NCBI GenBank assembly: GCA_003576915.1
Contig: QEVF01000010.1
Coordinates: 1 to 64,000 of the forward strand
Direction of reading: 5' to 3'
Source: Planctomycetota bacterium
GTDB lineage: Bacteria; Planctomycetota; UBA8742; UBA2392
Length of the DNA: 64,000 nt
The translations under genes were made by a program, and so were the position numbers. Positions 25,481 through 34,379 of the stretch are shown here, piece after piece. Below the pieces are notes generated by a model. That model made no database searches and was not told where the DNA came from. It worked only from the letters and a program-made list of their open reading frames with translations. Each line of letters opens with the position of its first letter. The first letter of the stretch is position 1.

Positions 25481-26362
25481 TCAACGGGCCTCGAGCGTGA
25501 TTGTCACGCTCTCCTTCTTTCCGTTGCGCAGCACCTTGAACTCGACCTTGTCCCCGGGATTGTACTTGGCCAGCAACGTGCGGAGATGGCCCGTGCCGGT
25601 CACCTTCTCACCCCCGACCTCATACACAACGTCGCCTTCCTTCAGGCCCGCCCTGGCTGCCGCGCTTCCCGTCGTGATCTTCGAGGTCGTGATGCCCGCC
25701 TCAATACCGAGCTTGCGCGCGTCGGCGGGCGCCACATCCGCAAACGACGCCCCCAGCTTGACCTTGACTTCCGTGCGCTCGGGCTCGCGGGTCTCCGACT
25801 TGGGTTCGGTGCTCTCGGGCTTTTCCACCTTGGGTTCGGGTGCGGGTGTGGGGCGGGTCTCGGTTTTGGCGCGGCCGCTGCGCAGGTCGTCCAGGCGCTT
25901 GCGCAGGTCTTCCTCGAGGTCCCGGAGTTCTTTGCGTTTTTTCTCAATGGCCTCGCGCAGCTCCCTGGCGCGCACGTCATCCTTGAACTCTTCGTCGCCG
26001 CTGCCCTTGCGGGCCAGGGTCACCATCATCGGCTCAATCTTGCCGTCCTTGTGGCGGATGCCGAGGCCGAGGGTGTCGCCGGGCTTCTTGCCGGCCAGCA
26101 CGGCCTGCATGTCCTCGATACTGTTGACGCTCTTTTCGCCGGCCGAAAGGACGACATCGCCGACCTCAATGCCTGCTGCCTCGGCCGGTGAGCCCTTGCT
26201 GACCAGCGTGACCAGCAGGCCGCTTTCGATCTTGAGCCTGTCGCGCTCTTCCTTTTCGATCACGCGCAGGCGCAGCCCCAGCCAGGGCTGGTCGGACTGA
26301 GCAGCCAGAGGCGCGGCAAGGGCCAGAAGGACGAGTAGAAGCAGAGGGCGGGCAGTGGTCAT
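25481..26362 (-). CDS. Secreted protein with two PDZ domains
   Basis: A 293-residue exported protein: signal peptide (about residues 1-22, ending LAAQ), PDZ domain 1 (about 28-105, with SPAEAAGIEVGDVVLSAGEK), a charged coiled coil (about 112-150), a Pro/Glu linker, and PDZ domain 2 (about 185-290, with ARAGLKEGDVVYEVGGEKV). There is no protease domain. ATG 26362 has GGAG 7 bases upstream; a TTG five codons earlier is less likely. The stop overlaps the possible TTG start of the GspK-like gene. A GspC-like adaptor role is conceivable but not shown. Confidence 0.8.
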   Translation of the reverse strand: MTTARPLLLLVLLALAAPLAAQSDQPWLGLRLRVIEKEERDRLKIESGLLVTLVSKGSPAEAAGIEVGDVVLSAGEKSVNSIEDMQAVLAGKKPGDTLGLGIRHKDGKIEPMMVTLARKGSGDEEFKDDVRARELREAIEKKRKELRDLEEDLRKRLDDLRSGRAKTETRPTPAPEPKVEKPESTEPKSETREPERTEVKVKLGASFADVAPADARKLGIEAGITTSKITTGSAAARAGLKEGDVVYEVGGEKVTGTGHLRTLLAKYNPGDKVEFKVLRNGKKESVTITLEAR

Positions 26363-26450
26363 GGCGTCTCCGGTCAATCCTCATTCGGGGCAAAGATGAT
26401 ACGGCCAAGTCATCCCTTTGGGGAGTGCCTTTGGCCTCAATCATGAAACT

Positions 26451-26477
26451 GCAGGGGCGGGGAAACCCCGCCCCTGC
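26451..26477 (-). terminator. Intrinsic terminator-like hairpin
   Basis: A 12-bp perfect stem (GCAGGGGCGGGG with CCCCGCCCCTGC) closed by three A residues, 19 bases past the stop of the minus-strand gene at 26496-28358 and before the PDZ gene. This suggests that the PDZ/GspK-like/VIT genes can form their own transcript. Confidence 0.7.
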
Positions 26478-26495
26478 CCCTGCCGGTGATGCAGC

Positions 26496-28358
26496 TTACT
26501 TGTATTTATAGCGCTGGGGTTCGGGGACGGGCCGGCCCTCCTTGTTGAGGCGGTAGCGCGAGGCCAGTTCGTCGATCCAGACGATCTTCTTGGCGGTCTT
26601 GATGCCCAATTCGAAGCGGGCAAGCATGGCTGAAGGAGAGGTCTTGGCGGCGATCCAGTAGGGGCGCAGGCGCTTGATCTCTTCCTGGGTGCCGGCCTCC
26701 AGTTCCCACTCCTTCATGATCTCGGCTTCGAGCAGTTCACGGTCCTTCTTGTCCTGAATCTTGAAGGTGCGGATGGTCAGCTCGTAGCAGAAGGTGTGGG
26801 CGATGATGGCTTCGCGGGCGTCCAGCGCGGCCTTGTAGGCGTCGCCCCATTTCTGGATGGCGTAGTTCTGGCTGACATCCACGGTCTTGAGCGCTTCCTC
26901 GCTGCGGGGTACAAATCTGGCCAGGAAGGCCACGCGGTAGGCCGCCCACTTGGCGGGCTCAAGCACGATGGACTTGCCCTCGGCGCGGGTGAACTTTTCG
27001 CTGTCGAAGTCGGGCTTCTCCTCGCTGTCCTTGAAGTACTCAAAGGCGATCTTCTTGATGGCCTCGGGGTGCCACTTCCAGCTTTCCTCGCGCTTGGCGT
27101 CGCGATCAGCGCGGTTGTTGCCTTCCTTGAGCTTATCCAGTTTCTTGATGCGCTCTTCCTTGTCGCTCTTGTTGTTGGAGATGTCCACGGCGCGGTAGAC
27201 GTTGTAGCCGGGGCGGTTGACGCGGGCCCAGGAGTACCAGAGTTCGCCGTCGAGCAGCAGCCAGTACTTCATGGCCAGATCGTCTTCCCACTCAATGATC
27301 CGCTTGCGGATGTTGGACATGGCGGCCTGCATCGCGTTGTAGCCGCTGAGTTCGCGGGAGTCCATCTTGCCGCCCGAACGCGCCTCCAGCTTGTCGAGGG
27401 AGGCGAGGATGTTCTTGTTGTCGTTTTCACGGCGCTTCCTGACGTCGGCGGGCAGGTCATTGTTCTTCTTGTCCGCGTCCATCATGTCGTTGACCTGCTT
27501 GCGCTGGCTCTCGTAGAGCTGAAGCTGCTGGAACACGCGCCAGGAGTCGTCACGGCACAGCACGTTGTCCTTGGTGATGCGCAGGCCGCCGCGGTCCAGC
27601 ACGTTGCCCATGAACAGAGTGCCCTGGGAAACAAGCACCTCGCTGTTGAGAAACTCCTTGTACATGGCCTCGTGCAGCTTGGGGTCTTCCCACACCCAGG
27701 TGCGGCTGAGTTCGAATTCCGTAATGATCTTGCGCTTCTTCTCCGGATCGTCCGGGTCGATGATTTCCTTCTGGCCGTATTCAACGCGCGCGCCCCAGAG
27801 GTCCTTGACCCACTTGACGGCCTTCTTGACGTCTTCGGACTGGGTCTGGAAGTTGCAGCGGGCCTGGAGGCGGTAGGTGCCGGGCGGCAGGGGCTTGTCC
27901 AGCTCGGGCATTTCAAAGGGCGCCAGACCCAGGATGACGGGGGCGCCGTCGACGTCCATGCCGCCGTCTTCCGTGCCGCTGACCTTGGCCATGACGCGCT
28001 GGCCGGGGATCATCTCGCCCAGCTTGTCATCGCCGTCGGCCTCCACCTGATACAGGGCGACCTCGATTTCGAGGTTCTTGATGGGACCGGCCGTGGAGCC
28101 GCGTCCGGCATCCACCTGAAAATCAGTCAGGATTTCGCCCACGATGCGCATGCCGCCGCGCGGGCCTACCTCAACGTTGAAGCGTCGCACCAGCACCCGG
28201 TCGTTTTCAAGATAGGGCTGGTTGCCCGCCGAATACTTGAACGTGTGCATGGGCCGCACACGCCTGGCCGGAAATCCCTGCGCCGACGACACTGCCGCTG
28301 CCAGTGCGGCCACGCAGAAAAGCGCAGCCGCGCCGCGGATGAGACGGAAGCGAAGCAT
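26496..28358 (-). CDS. Large secreted protein of unknown function
   Basis: A 620-residue exported protein with a signal peptide (about residues 1-27, ending SSAQG). The N-terminal 150 residues are beta-rich (VRRFNVEVGPRGGMRIVGEI, LEIEVALYQVEADGDDKLGE); the rest is helical and highly charged, with several Trp and Tyr residues. No catalytic motif was recognised. The ribosome site AGGAGG lies 9 bases before ATG 28358. It sits between the giant pseudopilin and the PDZ gene, so it is probably part of the same surface or secretion function. Confidence 0.65.
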   Translation of the reverse strand: MLRFRLIRGAAALFCVAALAAAVSSAQGFPARRVRPMHTFKYSAGNQPYLENDRVLVRRFNVEVGPRGGMRIVGEILTDFQVDAGRGSTAGPIKNLEIEVALYQVEADGDDKLGEMIPGQRVMAKVSGTEDGGMDVDGAPVILGLAPFEMPELDKPLPPGTYRLQARCNFQTQSEDVKKAVKWVKDLWGARVEYGQKEIIDPDDPEKKRKIITEFELSRTWVWEDPKLHEAMYKEFLNSEVLVSQGTLFMGNVLDRGGLRITKDNVLCRDDSWRVFQQLQLYESQRKQVNDMMDADKKNNDLPADVRKRRENDNKNILASLDKLEARSGGKMDSRELSGYNAMQAAMSNIRKRIIEWEDDLAMKYWLLLDGELWYSWARVNRPGYNVYRAVDISNNKSDKEERIKKLDKLKEGNNRADRDAKREESWKWHPEAIKKIAFEYFKDSEEKPDFDSEKFTRAEGKSIVLEPAKWAAYRVAFLARFVPRSEEALKTVDVSQNYAIQKWGDAYKAALDAREAIIAHTFCYELTIRTFKIQDKKDRELLEAEIMKEWELEAGTQEEIKRLRPYWIAAKTSPSAMLARFELGIKTAKKIVWIDELASRYRLNKEGRPVPEPQRYKYK

Positions 28359-28440
28359 GTTGACAACCTCCTGGCCCTGCTCTGACTCCAGCCTGTTCTT
28401 CTACGCACTGGCCCACGGGAAGGGCCATTGAAAACGGACT

Positions 28441-31400
28441 CTAGTATTCGATGACGAAAGCGAGCTTCCTGGGCGGGGTGAGCACCGTCAGGGTGATGTC
28501 ATCGAGTACGGCGGAAACGTTCGTTACCGGCACCTTGGTGGGGTCGGGGCTGACAAAGTAGACGCGGTACATCAGGGCGCCCACCGTATCGCCGGCGTTG
28601 AGTTTGACACCGTTGAGTGACATGCCGCCCCGGGCCCAGTAATCCTTGTCGCCGGTGGAAGCGCCCTTGGGATCTTCGAGGATCCCCTGGGCCTTGGCGT
28701 CGGCGTAGCTGATCAGGCCGTTGCTGGGCCGTATCTTGCGCACGTCCTCAAACACGCCCCACTGCACGACCACGCGGGCTGAGGTGGAGAGGCTGATGCC
28801 CTGACCGAGGTAGGGGTCGTAATCGGGGCGGTATTCGGTCCAGCTCAGGGTGCCAAGGCGCACGGGGGCCGTAAGCAGCGCGCCGGAGGCTCCGTTGGGG
28901 TTGAAGGGCAGGAAACCCTGCTCAAAGAAGCCGTCAGGGTTGCCCAGGCTCACACCGCTTCGCTGCATGTAGCGGCTGCCGCCGGCGCAGGCCGTCTGGT
29001 CCGCCTGGAAGCTTGACTGGAGCGTGTTCTGGCTGATGCGCACGTCGTCCAGCGTGGCATTGGCGACGGCCACCAGGTTGGCGTCAAACTTGAACAGCGC
29101 CGCCGACTGGGTGGTGGCGGGGTTGGCGAAGGACTGGGTTTCGACGTAGTACTGGTTGTAGATGTTCTGGTCGGAGATATCGAGCTGCCGGCGGAACAGG
29201 CAGCCGATGGTCAGGCGGTCCTCGGGGTTGATTTCGAGGAGGCGCGACGTCGTCCGGTAGAACAGGTAGGTGGTCTGGGCCGGGTCTTCCGCAGGCACCA
29301 TGACGCCGTCGTTGGGCTCGTGGTGACCGTCGTTGAGGAAGCCCTTGGGCTGGGCCGGATTGTTGTCGGGGTAGAACTCGACGGGGATCTTGCGGCCGTT
29401 AATCCAGAGGTCATAGGGCTGGGTGAGGCTATTGGAGTTCCAGCTCAGCGTCAGGCGATGCCAGTCGTGCACGCGCAGGGCGGGCACGGTGGAAGGCAGG
29501 CTGTTGAGGTTGACCCAGCCGTCGGTGCGGGCGTAAATGAAGCCCTTGTCACCGGGATTGCCCTTGGGGCAGATGTCGTTGGTGCCGGTGTACTGGTTGA
29601 TGCCGCCGTTGTCGCTCTCGTCAATGATGCGGCGCATGGCATTGCCGAACTTCACCACCTGGCTGCCGCCGTAGCCCACGCCCTGGGGGAAATCCTGGGC
29701 GAAGGCCTCCGAGAAGTAGAGGCGCGTGAAGCGCAGGTAGCCGCCGGGTTCCTTGAAGATGAAGAACTGCACGCCCTCGATGTCGCACTGGTCATTGCGC
29801 AGGCCGCTGTTGGCCGGGGCAAAGGACAGGCTTGAGGTATCGGCCGCGGAAGGCGAGTAGGGCAGGGTGTTGCTGCGCCCGTAAGCCGTGGCTCCGAACA
29901 GGCCCGAGAAGTTGTTGCTGGCGGGGTCAATTTCACCCATGCACACCGTGATGGGGTTGGTGCCGCCCCCGTCGCTGCCCTGCGCCGGGAAATCCCACTT
30001 GATCCAGAAATCCAGCGTGCCTTCGTAATAGGGGCAGTTGGCCTTGGTCTGGCGGTGGTTCTGCAACTGCTGGTTGTGGTTGTCCGTGCCGGAGAACGGC
30101 GCCGCATCTCCGGAAAGGCGCATGCGCACAGAGTTGGCGTCGGAACCGTACCCCACCTGTGACTGGTCGCGGTCCGCGCCGTCCATGATGGGGTCAAAGG
30201 GGTTGTTGGGGATGTTGGCGCCGTTGGGGTAGCGCAGCAGCTTCAGGCGTGCGGGGCGGTTCTTGCCGCGCGAGCCGTAGAACTGCGAGAGCGCGCCGGG
30301 GAAGCGGTAACGCTCACGGACCGCCGATCCGCGCAGAAAGACGCCGTCGCGCTGCAGGGTTGCATAGCGCGTGGCTTCGTCGCCCTTGTCGGCGTTGGCA
30401 AACTCGTTGGGTCCGCCGCCGCCGACCAGCGCGGAATCCACACGACGGGGCGTGGCCGTGTTCACGAAGTCGTCAAAGACGACGTCCTTGTCCAGGGGCT
30501 TGAAGGCGTAGTTGGGCTGGGTCTTGCCCGAGGCGCTGTTGAGGCCGAAGACGCCGGCATTGGTGTCGCTGCGGGCGTCGAGGCCCTCATTGAAGCGGGC
30601 GTGGAAGGTCAGGCCCGTCTGCATGGGCTGAATGGGCGTGCGGTCTTCCGTGCGCTGGGTGATGTAGCCGAAATCGCGGGACAGCGCCGCGCGGGGGTTG
30701 TAGCCCCCCTTGCGCTTGACGCCCAGGTAGTCGGTGTCTTCAGGGAAAATATTGGCGTCGGAGGTGGAGGCGTCGCCCCAGGCGCCGGCATCGCGTTCAT
30801 CCGCCGAATAGGGGCCGGAATTGGTGCCAAACCGCGTCAGGGCCGCGATGTTGCGCGTGGTGGTGGTGCCGGAGCTGGTGGCGGCGTTGGTGATGGCGTC
30901 GGGGTCGATGGGGGCCATGAAGTCAAACTGCGAGGAATGGCGCAGGACCGAGTAGATTTCAACCAGCGTGCGCACCTGGCGGCGGGCCACCGGGAGGCGG
31001 GCCTGGGCGGCGCCGCCGGCCGTGGTGTCCTGGGACACCGTGTTCATGCCGCGCGCCGTGGGGGCGAGGATCTCGCCCTGGCTGACGACTTCATACATCC
31101 CCATGCTCGAGAAGCAGACCGGGGCCGTGGTCTTGACCAGGTCCATGCGGTCCACGTTCTGGTGGTAGGGGTAGTCCGCGTTGTAGCGCGCCACCACGTT
31201 ATTGGGGTTGAGCGCGGCACGGATCATGTCCACCGTCGACTTCCAGTACCAGGCGATGAAGGCCTTCTGGCTCATGGCGGCGTCGGTGTATTTCAGCGAG
31301 TTGGCCGGGTGATTGCAGTTGTAGGCCAGCGGCAGCCAGCGCTGGTTGGGTACGGGATCGCCCGGGTCAATGATGGAGTTGCGGTTGGCGTTGACCACGT

Positions 31401-33003
31401 CGCCGACGCGGATGCTCTCGCGGCCTTCGGACTTCATGCCCAGCAGGGCCTGGTAGCAGAAGCGCAGGTCAAAGTCCTGCCAGCTGGTGAAGGGGGCCGC
31501 CTTGCGCAGGTCAATGACAAGCTGGGCCAGTTCAGCCGCGTAGTCTCCACCCTGGCCGCCGGCCTGGGTGTTGCCGGCGCCCGCCGCGCTGGTGATGGGG
31601 CCGATGGGAACGAGCTGGAAGATGCCCTGGTTTTCGCCGCCGCTGGTGGTCATGGCGGCTTCCGTCAGGTGGGCGTAGCTGCCGTTGTTCTGGCGGCCGA
31701 TGTCAGGCGTGCCCAGCACGAGGCGGCTGGGCGCGGCGCCGAACATGTCCTTGAGAATGCGGTCTTCCTCCGAGATCTGGGAGGCCTTCTTGAAGTAGAG
31801 AAGGCGTGCCCGGGCCTCGATGCCCGCAAACAGGGCCACCAGCACCGGCTTGGGCGCCGTGTTGATGTTGACGGGGGAGCGGATGCCCGTGCCCGCGTCA
31901 AACTGGGCGTCAGGCCAGCCGTCCTGACCGCCGGCCTGGTTGGGGCCGACGGCAAATCCCTCGCGCTTGAGTTCCATCTCCAGGCGCGTGCCGCGCGGGT
32001 TCTTGGCCTTGTCTTCAACGACCTTGCCGGCGGTGTCAATGTAGTCGCGGTAGTTGGGGTCGCGCCAGTTGTTCACGCTGACGAAGTTCATGGCCAGGTC
32101 GTACAGTTCCGGCCGCTTGTTCAGGGTGCTGCCGTCCCAGATGGGGCGGAGCTGCTCCTTGTTGGTGAAGAAGTGGCCGGCCTCCTGGTGGGTCTTGACC
32201 ACGGCCTGAACCACCTCGCCGGTGAAGGGGTTGTACTTGCCTGTGCCCTTGCCGCCCGGTGTCACCCACTTGTCAATTTCATAGCCCAGCACCATCAGCA
32301 CCTCGGCCAGGCGGTCACCCTTGAAGTTGTTGAGGTTGAGCTGGCTTGCGGCGTCGATGACTTTCACGCGGGTGTAGTCACCGAGGTCTTCGTAGGTGCC
32401 GCTGGCGCCGAAGCTCTTGCCGCCCTCATAGGTGCGGCCTTCGCGGGGCAGCGTGTCGTAGCGGATGCCTTCGCCTCCGAAGAGGGTGACGCCCGAAAGG
32501 AAATTGCGCGAGCCCGGCCGCACGTTGCCGGGCATCTTGTCGCCGCCGAAACCCGTCTCGTTGGCATCAATCACGCCGTTGTTGTTGAAGTCGATCCAGC
32601 CCAGGTCGGGGGCGTCCTTGCCGGCGTTGGTGTTGGTCGAGGCCTTGTTCCAGGAGACGCGCACGTCACGGCTGTCCAGGGTCTTGAGGCCGAAGCTCGG
32701 GCCGTCCACATCCCGCTGCGAAGGCTCGTACTCGAATTCCTTGTCCGAAAGCTGCTCGTAGTGGCTGCGGGTGGCTTCCGCGCGCAGGCGCGCGATGGAG
32801 TACTCCACGCCATCCAGCGAAAGGTCCAGGGCCCGTTGCCGGTCAAGGTAATTGGTCGACGCCTTGCGCTCGGCCAGCGTAATGTAGCTGAAAGACGTGC
32901 CGATGACGAACAGGGCCACCAGCAGCCCCAACACCACAACGAGCATCGTGCCTCGGCGGCTCCGGCGAACCGACCTGCGCTGCATACGGTTGAGCTTGTG
33001 CAT
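28441..33003 (-). CDS. Giant pseudopilin-like protein with LamG-like domain
   Basis: A 1520-residue protein. Its N-terminus is prepilin-like: basic leader, RRG site (residues 16-18), then a hydrophobic stretch (TMLVVVLGLLVALFVIGTSF) with no Glu at +5. A GspK-type helix-hairpin-helix signature (VNINTAPKPVLVALFAGI) lies near residue 380. A LamG/concanavalin-like region at about 990-1240 (EGTLDFWIKWDFP; WHRLTLSWNSN; PYDLWINGRKIPVE) suggests ligand binding. Typical GspK/PilX proteins are 200-350 residues, so this is about five times longer. GGAGG 5 bases before ATG 33003 fixes the start. It probably sits in the envelope as a pilus or pseudopilus-associated adhesin; this is inference. Confidence 0.75.
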   Translation of the reverse strand: MHKLNRMQRRSVRRSRRGTMLVVVLGLLVALFVIGTSFSYITLAERKASTNYLDRQRALDLSLDGVEYSIARLRAEATRSHYEQLSDKEFEYEPSQRDVDGPSFGLKTLDSRDVRVSWNKASTNTNAGKDAPDLGWIDFNNNGVIDANETGFGGDKMPGNVRPGSRNFLSGVTLFGGEGIRYDTLPREGRTYEGGKSFGASGTYEDLGDYTRVKVIDAASQLNLNNFKGDRLAEVLMVLGYEIDKWVTPGGKGTGKYNPFTGEVVQAVVKTHQEAGHFFTNKEQLRPIWDGSTLNKRPELYDLAMNFVSVNNWRDPNYRDYIDTAGKVVEDKAKNPRGTRLEMELKREGFAVGPNQAGGQDGWPDAQFDAGTGIRSPVNINTAPKPVLVALFAGIEARARLLYFKKASQISEEDRILKDMFGAAPSRLVLGTPDIGRQNNGSYAHLTEAAMTTSGGENQGIFQLVPIGPITSAAGAGNTQAGGQGGDYAAELAQLVIDLRKAAPFTSWQDFDLRFCYQALLGMKSEGRESIRVGDVVNANRNSIIDPGDPVPNQRWLPLAYNCNHPANSLKYTDAAMSQKAFIAWYWKSTVDMIRAALNPNNVVARYNADYPYHQNVDRMDLVKTTAPVCFSSMGMYEVVSQGEILAPTARGMNTVSQDTTAGGAAQARLPVARRQVRTLVEIYSVLRHSSQFDFMAPIDPDAITNAATSSGTTTTRNIAALTRFGTNSGPYSADERDAGAWGDASTSDANIFPEDTDYLGVKRKGGYNPRAALSRDFGYITQRTEDRTPIQPMQTGLTFHARFNEGLDARSDTNAGVFGLNSASGKTQPNYAFKPLDKDVVFDDFVNTATPRRVDSALVGGGGPNEFANADKGDEATRYATLQRDGVFLRGSAVRERYRFPGALSQFYGSRGKNRPARLKLLRYPNGANIPNNPFDPIMDGADRDQSQVGYGSDANSVRMRLSGDAAPFSGTDNHNQQLQNHRQTKANCPYYEGTLDFWIKWDFPAQGSDGGGTNPITVCMGEIDPASNNFSGLFGATAYGRSNTLPYSPSAADTSSLSFAPANSGLRNDQCDIEGVQFFIFKEPGGYLRFTRLYFSEAFAQDFPQGVGYGGSQVVKFGNAMRRIIDESDNGGINQYTGTNDICPKGNPGDKGFIYARTDGWVNLNSLPSTVPALRVHDWHRLTLSWNSNSLTQPYDLWINGRKIPVEFYPDNNPAQPKGFLNDGHHEPNDGVMVPAEDPAQTTYLFYRTTSRLLEINPEDRLTIGCLFRRQLDISDQNIYNQYYVETQSFANPATTQSAALFKFDANLVAVANATLDDVRISQNTLQSSFQADQTACAGGSRYMQRSGVSLGNPDGFFEQGFLPFNPNGASGALLTAPVRLGTLSWTEYRPDYDPYLGQGISLSTSARVVVQWGVFEDVRKIRPSNGLISYADAKAQGILEDPKGASTGDKDYWARGGMSLNGVKLNAGDTVGALMYRVYFVSPDPTKVPVTNVSAVLDDITLTVLTPPRKLAFVIEY

Positions 33004-33146
33004 CGTTCCTCCAACGCGGCGGGCCAGGCCCGCCGCCCCGCAAAGGGTTGGCGCGCAACATGGGGCATTGGGGTGTGCGAAGCCCCGCCTTCCCCACTTT
33101 TCACGGGAGGCCCAGGGGGAGGACCTCCCGACGAATTCGATTCAGG

Positions 33147-33184
33147 ATTTCCGGCTCCGGGCAGGTGCCGCCGGAGCCGGAAAT
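33147..33184 (-). terminator. Long hairpin after the VWA-like gene
   Basis: Perfect 14-bp arms (ATTTCCGGCTCCGG and CCGGAGCCGGAAAT) flank a 10-base loop, 19 bases past the stop of the minus-strand gene at 33203. A shorter GC stem (33016-33036) lies in the leader of the giant pseudopilin gene. Terminator or leader structure; the T run is short. Confidence 0.55.
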
Positions 33185-33202
33185 CGCAAATCGAAGCCGG
33201 CT

Positions 33203-33982
33203 TCATCCATCCAGATAGGTGCCGCCGCCGGCCTTGGCCAGCTTCTTGTAAAACTCCCGCTGTGTATCACTCAGGCCGATGCCCGTAATGTCCAGTGCCG
33301 TCCTGCTGCCCGCTTTGCGCCAGGCCTCCACCTGCTTGATGATGAAGTCCTGCGCTCCGCCGGCCTGTTCGAGTTCTTTGGCGTCCACGCCGGCGGGCGA
33401 AGCGGGGTCGCTGCCCACGATCATCGAAGCCGACGTCGGGCCCTGCTCGAAGACCACTTTCAGCAGACCGTAGATGTCAGAGTCACCCAGGGCCACGCGA
33501 TCTTCGACCCATTTCTTGGCGCGCTCCACGGCGTCTGCGCTGACCGAGACCGGGGCCTTGCGGTCAGCGAAGTCGTCGCTGGTTCCAAAGCAGGCGATGT
33601 TGAAGGCGACATCGCGGCGCTTGGCAATCGTGTCCAGGGACTGCTTGAGAAGCTCCTTGGCGCGCTCCAGCCTCGACACCACGCGGTCATCACTGAGGGT
33701 GATGGTGGCTGTCATGGCCGCGCTGAGGTCAAGGAGGTAGGCGCGGGTCAGCAGTTCCTTGCTGCCGCCGTCGGGTGTGTTGACCTTTTCGACCCCATCT
33801 TTTTTGAAGCGCACGCGTGGATAGGCCGTGGGACGGTCGTGGCCCTCGGGCTTGGGCGTATCCGAATTGGATTCCCTGCCGGCCTCGGGCTCAGACTTGG
33901 GCTGATCCTGGGCGCGCGACACTCCGGACAGCGCCGTCAGCAGCGCCAGAAGGCACACCAGAAATGTCGGCCGGCTCCACAC
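33203..33982 (-). CDS. Secreted VWA-like protein
   Basis: A 259-residue exported protein. The chosen GTG at 33982 gives a compact signal peptide (WSRPTFLVCLLALLTALSG, cleavage near SRAQ) with a GGGAG run upstream; the same frame is open to an ATG at 34102, which would add 40 Arg/Gly/Pro-rich residues before the signal and is judged less likely. The body resembles a vWA fold (AYLLDLSAAMTATITLSDD, then FNIACFGTSDDF) but the first MIDAS motif reads DLSAAM, lacking the last Ser. It heads the minus-strand surface cluster and is divergent from a lipoprotein gene. Confidence 0.6.
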   Translation of the reverse strand: MWSRPTFLVCLLALLTALSGVSRAQDQPKSEPEAGRESNSDTPKPEGHDRPTAYPRVRFKKDGVEKVNTPDGGSKELLTRAYLLDLSAAMTATITLSDDRVVSRLERAKELLKQSLDTIAKRRDVAFNIACFGTSDDFADRKAPVSVSADAVERAKKWVEDRVALGDSDIYGLLKVVFEQGPTSASMIVGSDPASPAGVDAKELEQAGGAQDFIIKQVEAWRKAGSRTALDITGIGLSDTQREFYKKLAKAGGGTYLDG

Positions 33983-34379
33983 GATTGATCCAGCTCCCAC
34001 GTTGCTGTGCCGGGACACACTTCCAGCCCGGAATCCTCGGCGAGCAGGTGCAACCATAGTGCCAGCCACCACATGGCTCAAGGGACCCGCCGGATAAAGC
34101 ATGGCAGCAGATTAGCAGGGACCCCGCAATAGGCCACAGAGATTCACGTAAACTGTGAAAGCAGCATTACTTGCGCAGTCATGACTGGCTGGCCCCAGGG
34201 GTCATGGCGGCTCCCTTGGGCGAATGCAGGGTTCCTTGGCCTCGTACCCCCCAAGTAACCGGCAGTAACCCGCAGTCTGGACTCAGGCAGCCAAAGTGGC
34301 TGTCATTTTGTTCAAACGCCCCAAGGCCCCCTGCGTATAAAGGAAGCCGTTTTCCAAGGTGAACCCAGGCGAGGTCGTG
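33983..34379. other. Divergent intergenic region
   Basis: About 400 bases without a supported gene, between the minus-strand VWA-like gene and the plus-strand lipoprotein gene. The first 120 bases could be coding if the longer start at 34102 is used. It contains a perfect 12-base palindrome CAGTCATGACTG at 34176-34187 and a possible promoter for the lipoprotein gene. Nothing else was recognised. Confidence 0.5.
34311..34341 (+). promoter_or_regulatory. Possible promoter of the HEAT lipoprotein gene
   Basis: TATAAA at 34336 is a good -10 box, 39 bases before the ATG. The best -35 candidate, TTCAAA at 34311, gives a 19-base spacer, longer than optimal. Confidence 0.33.

Noticed and set aside
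26796..28385. A 529-codon open frame antisense to the secreted 620-residue protein
   Set aside because: Same shadow composition; no start signal, and the sense protein has a clear signal peptide and ribosome site.
30601..33288. An 895-codon open frame antisense to the giant pseudopilin
   Set aside because: High GC makes long antisense frames common. The sense frame has a perfect ribosome site and prepilin signal; the antisense translation is Val/Ala/Gly/His-rich with no domain.
33983..34102. 40-residue extension of the VWA-like protein
   Set aside because: It would place a basic low-complexity segment before a good signal peptide; the GTG at 33982 fits better, though this is not certain.
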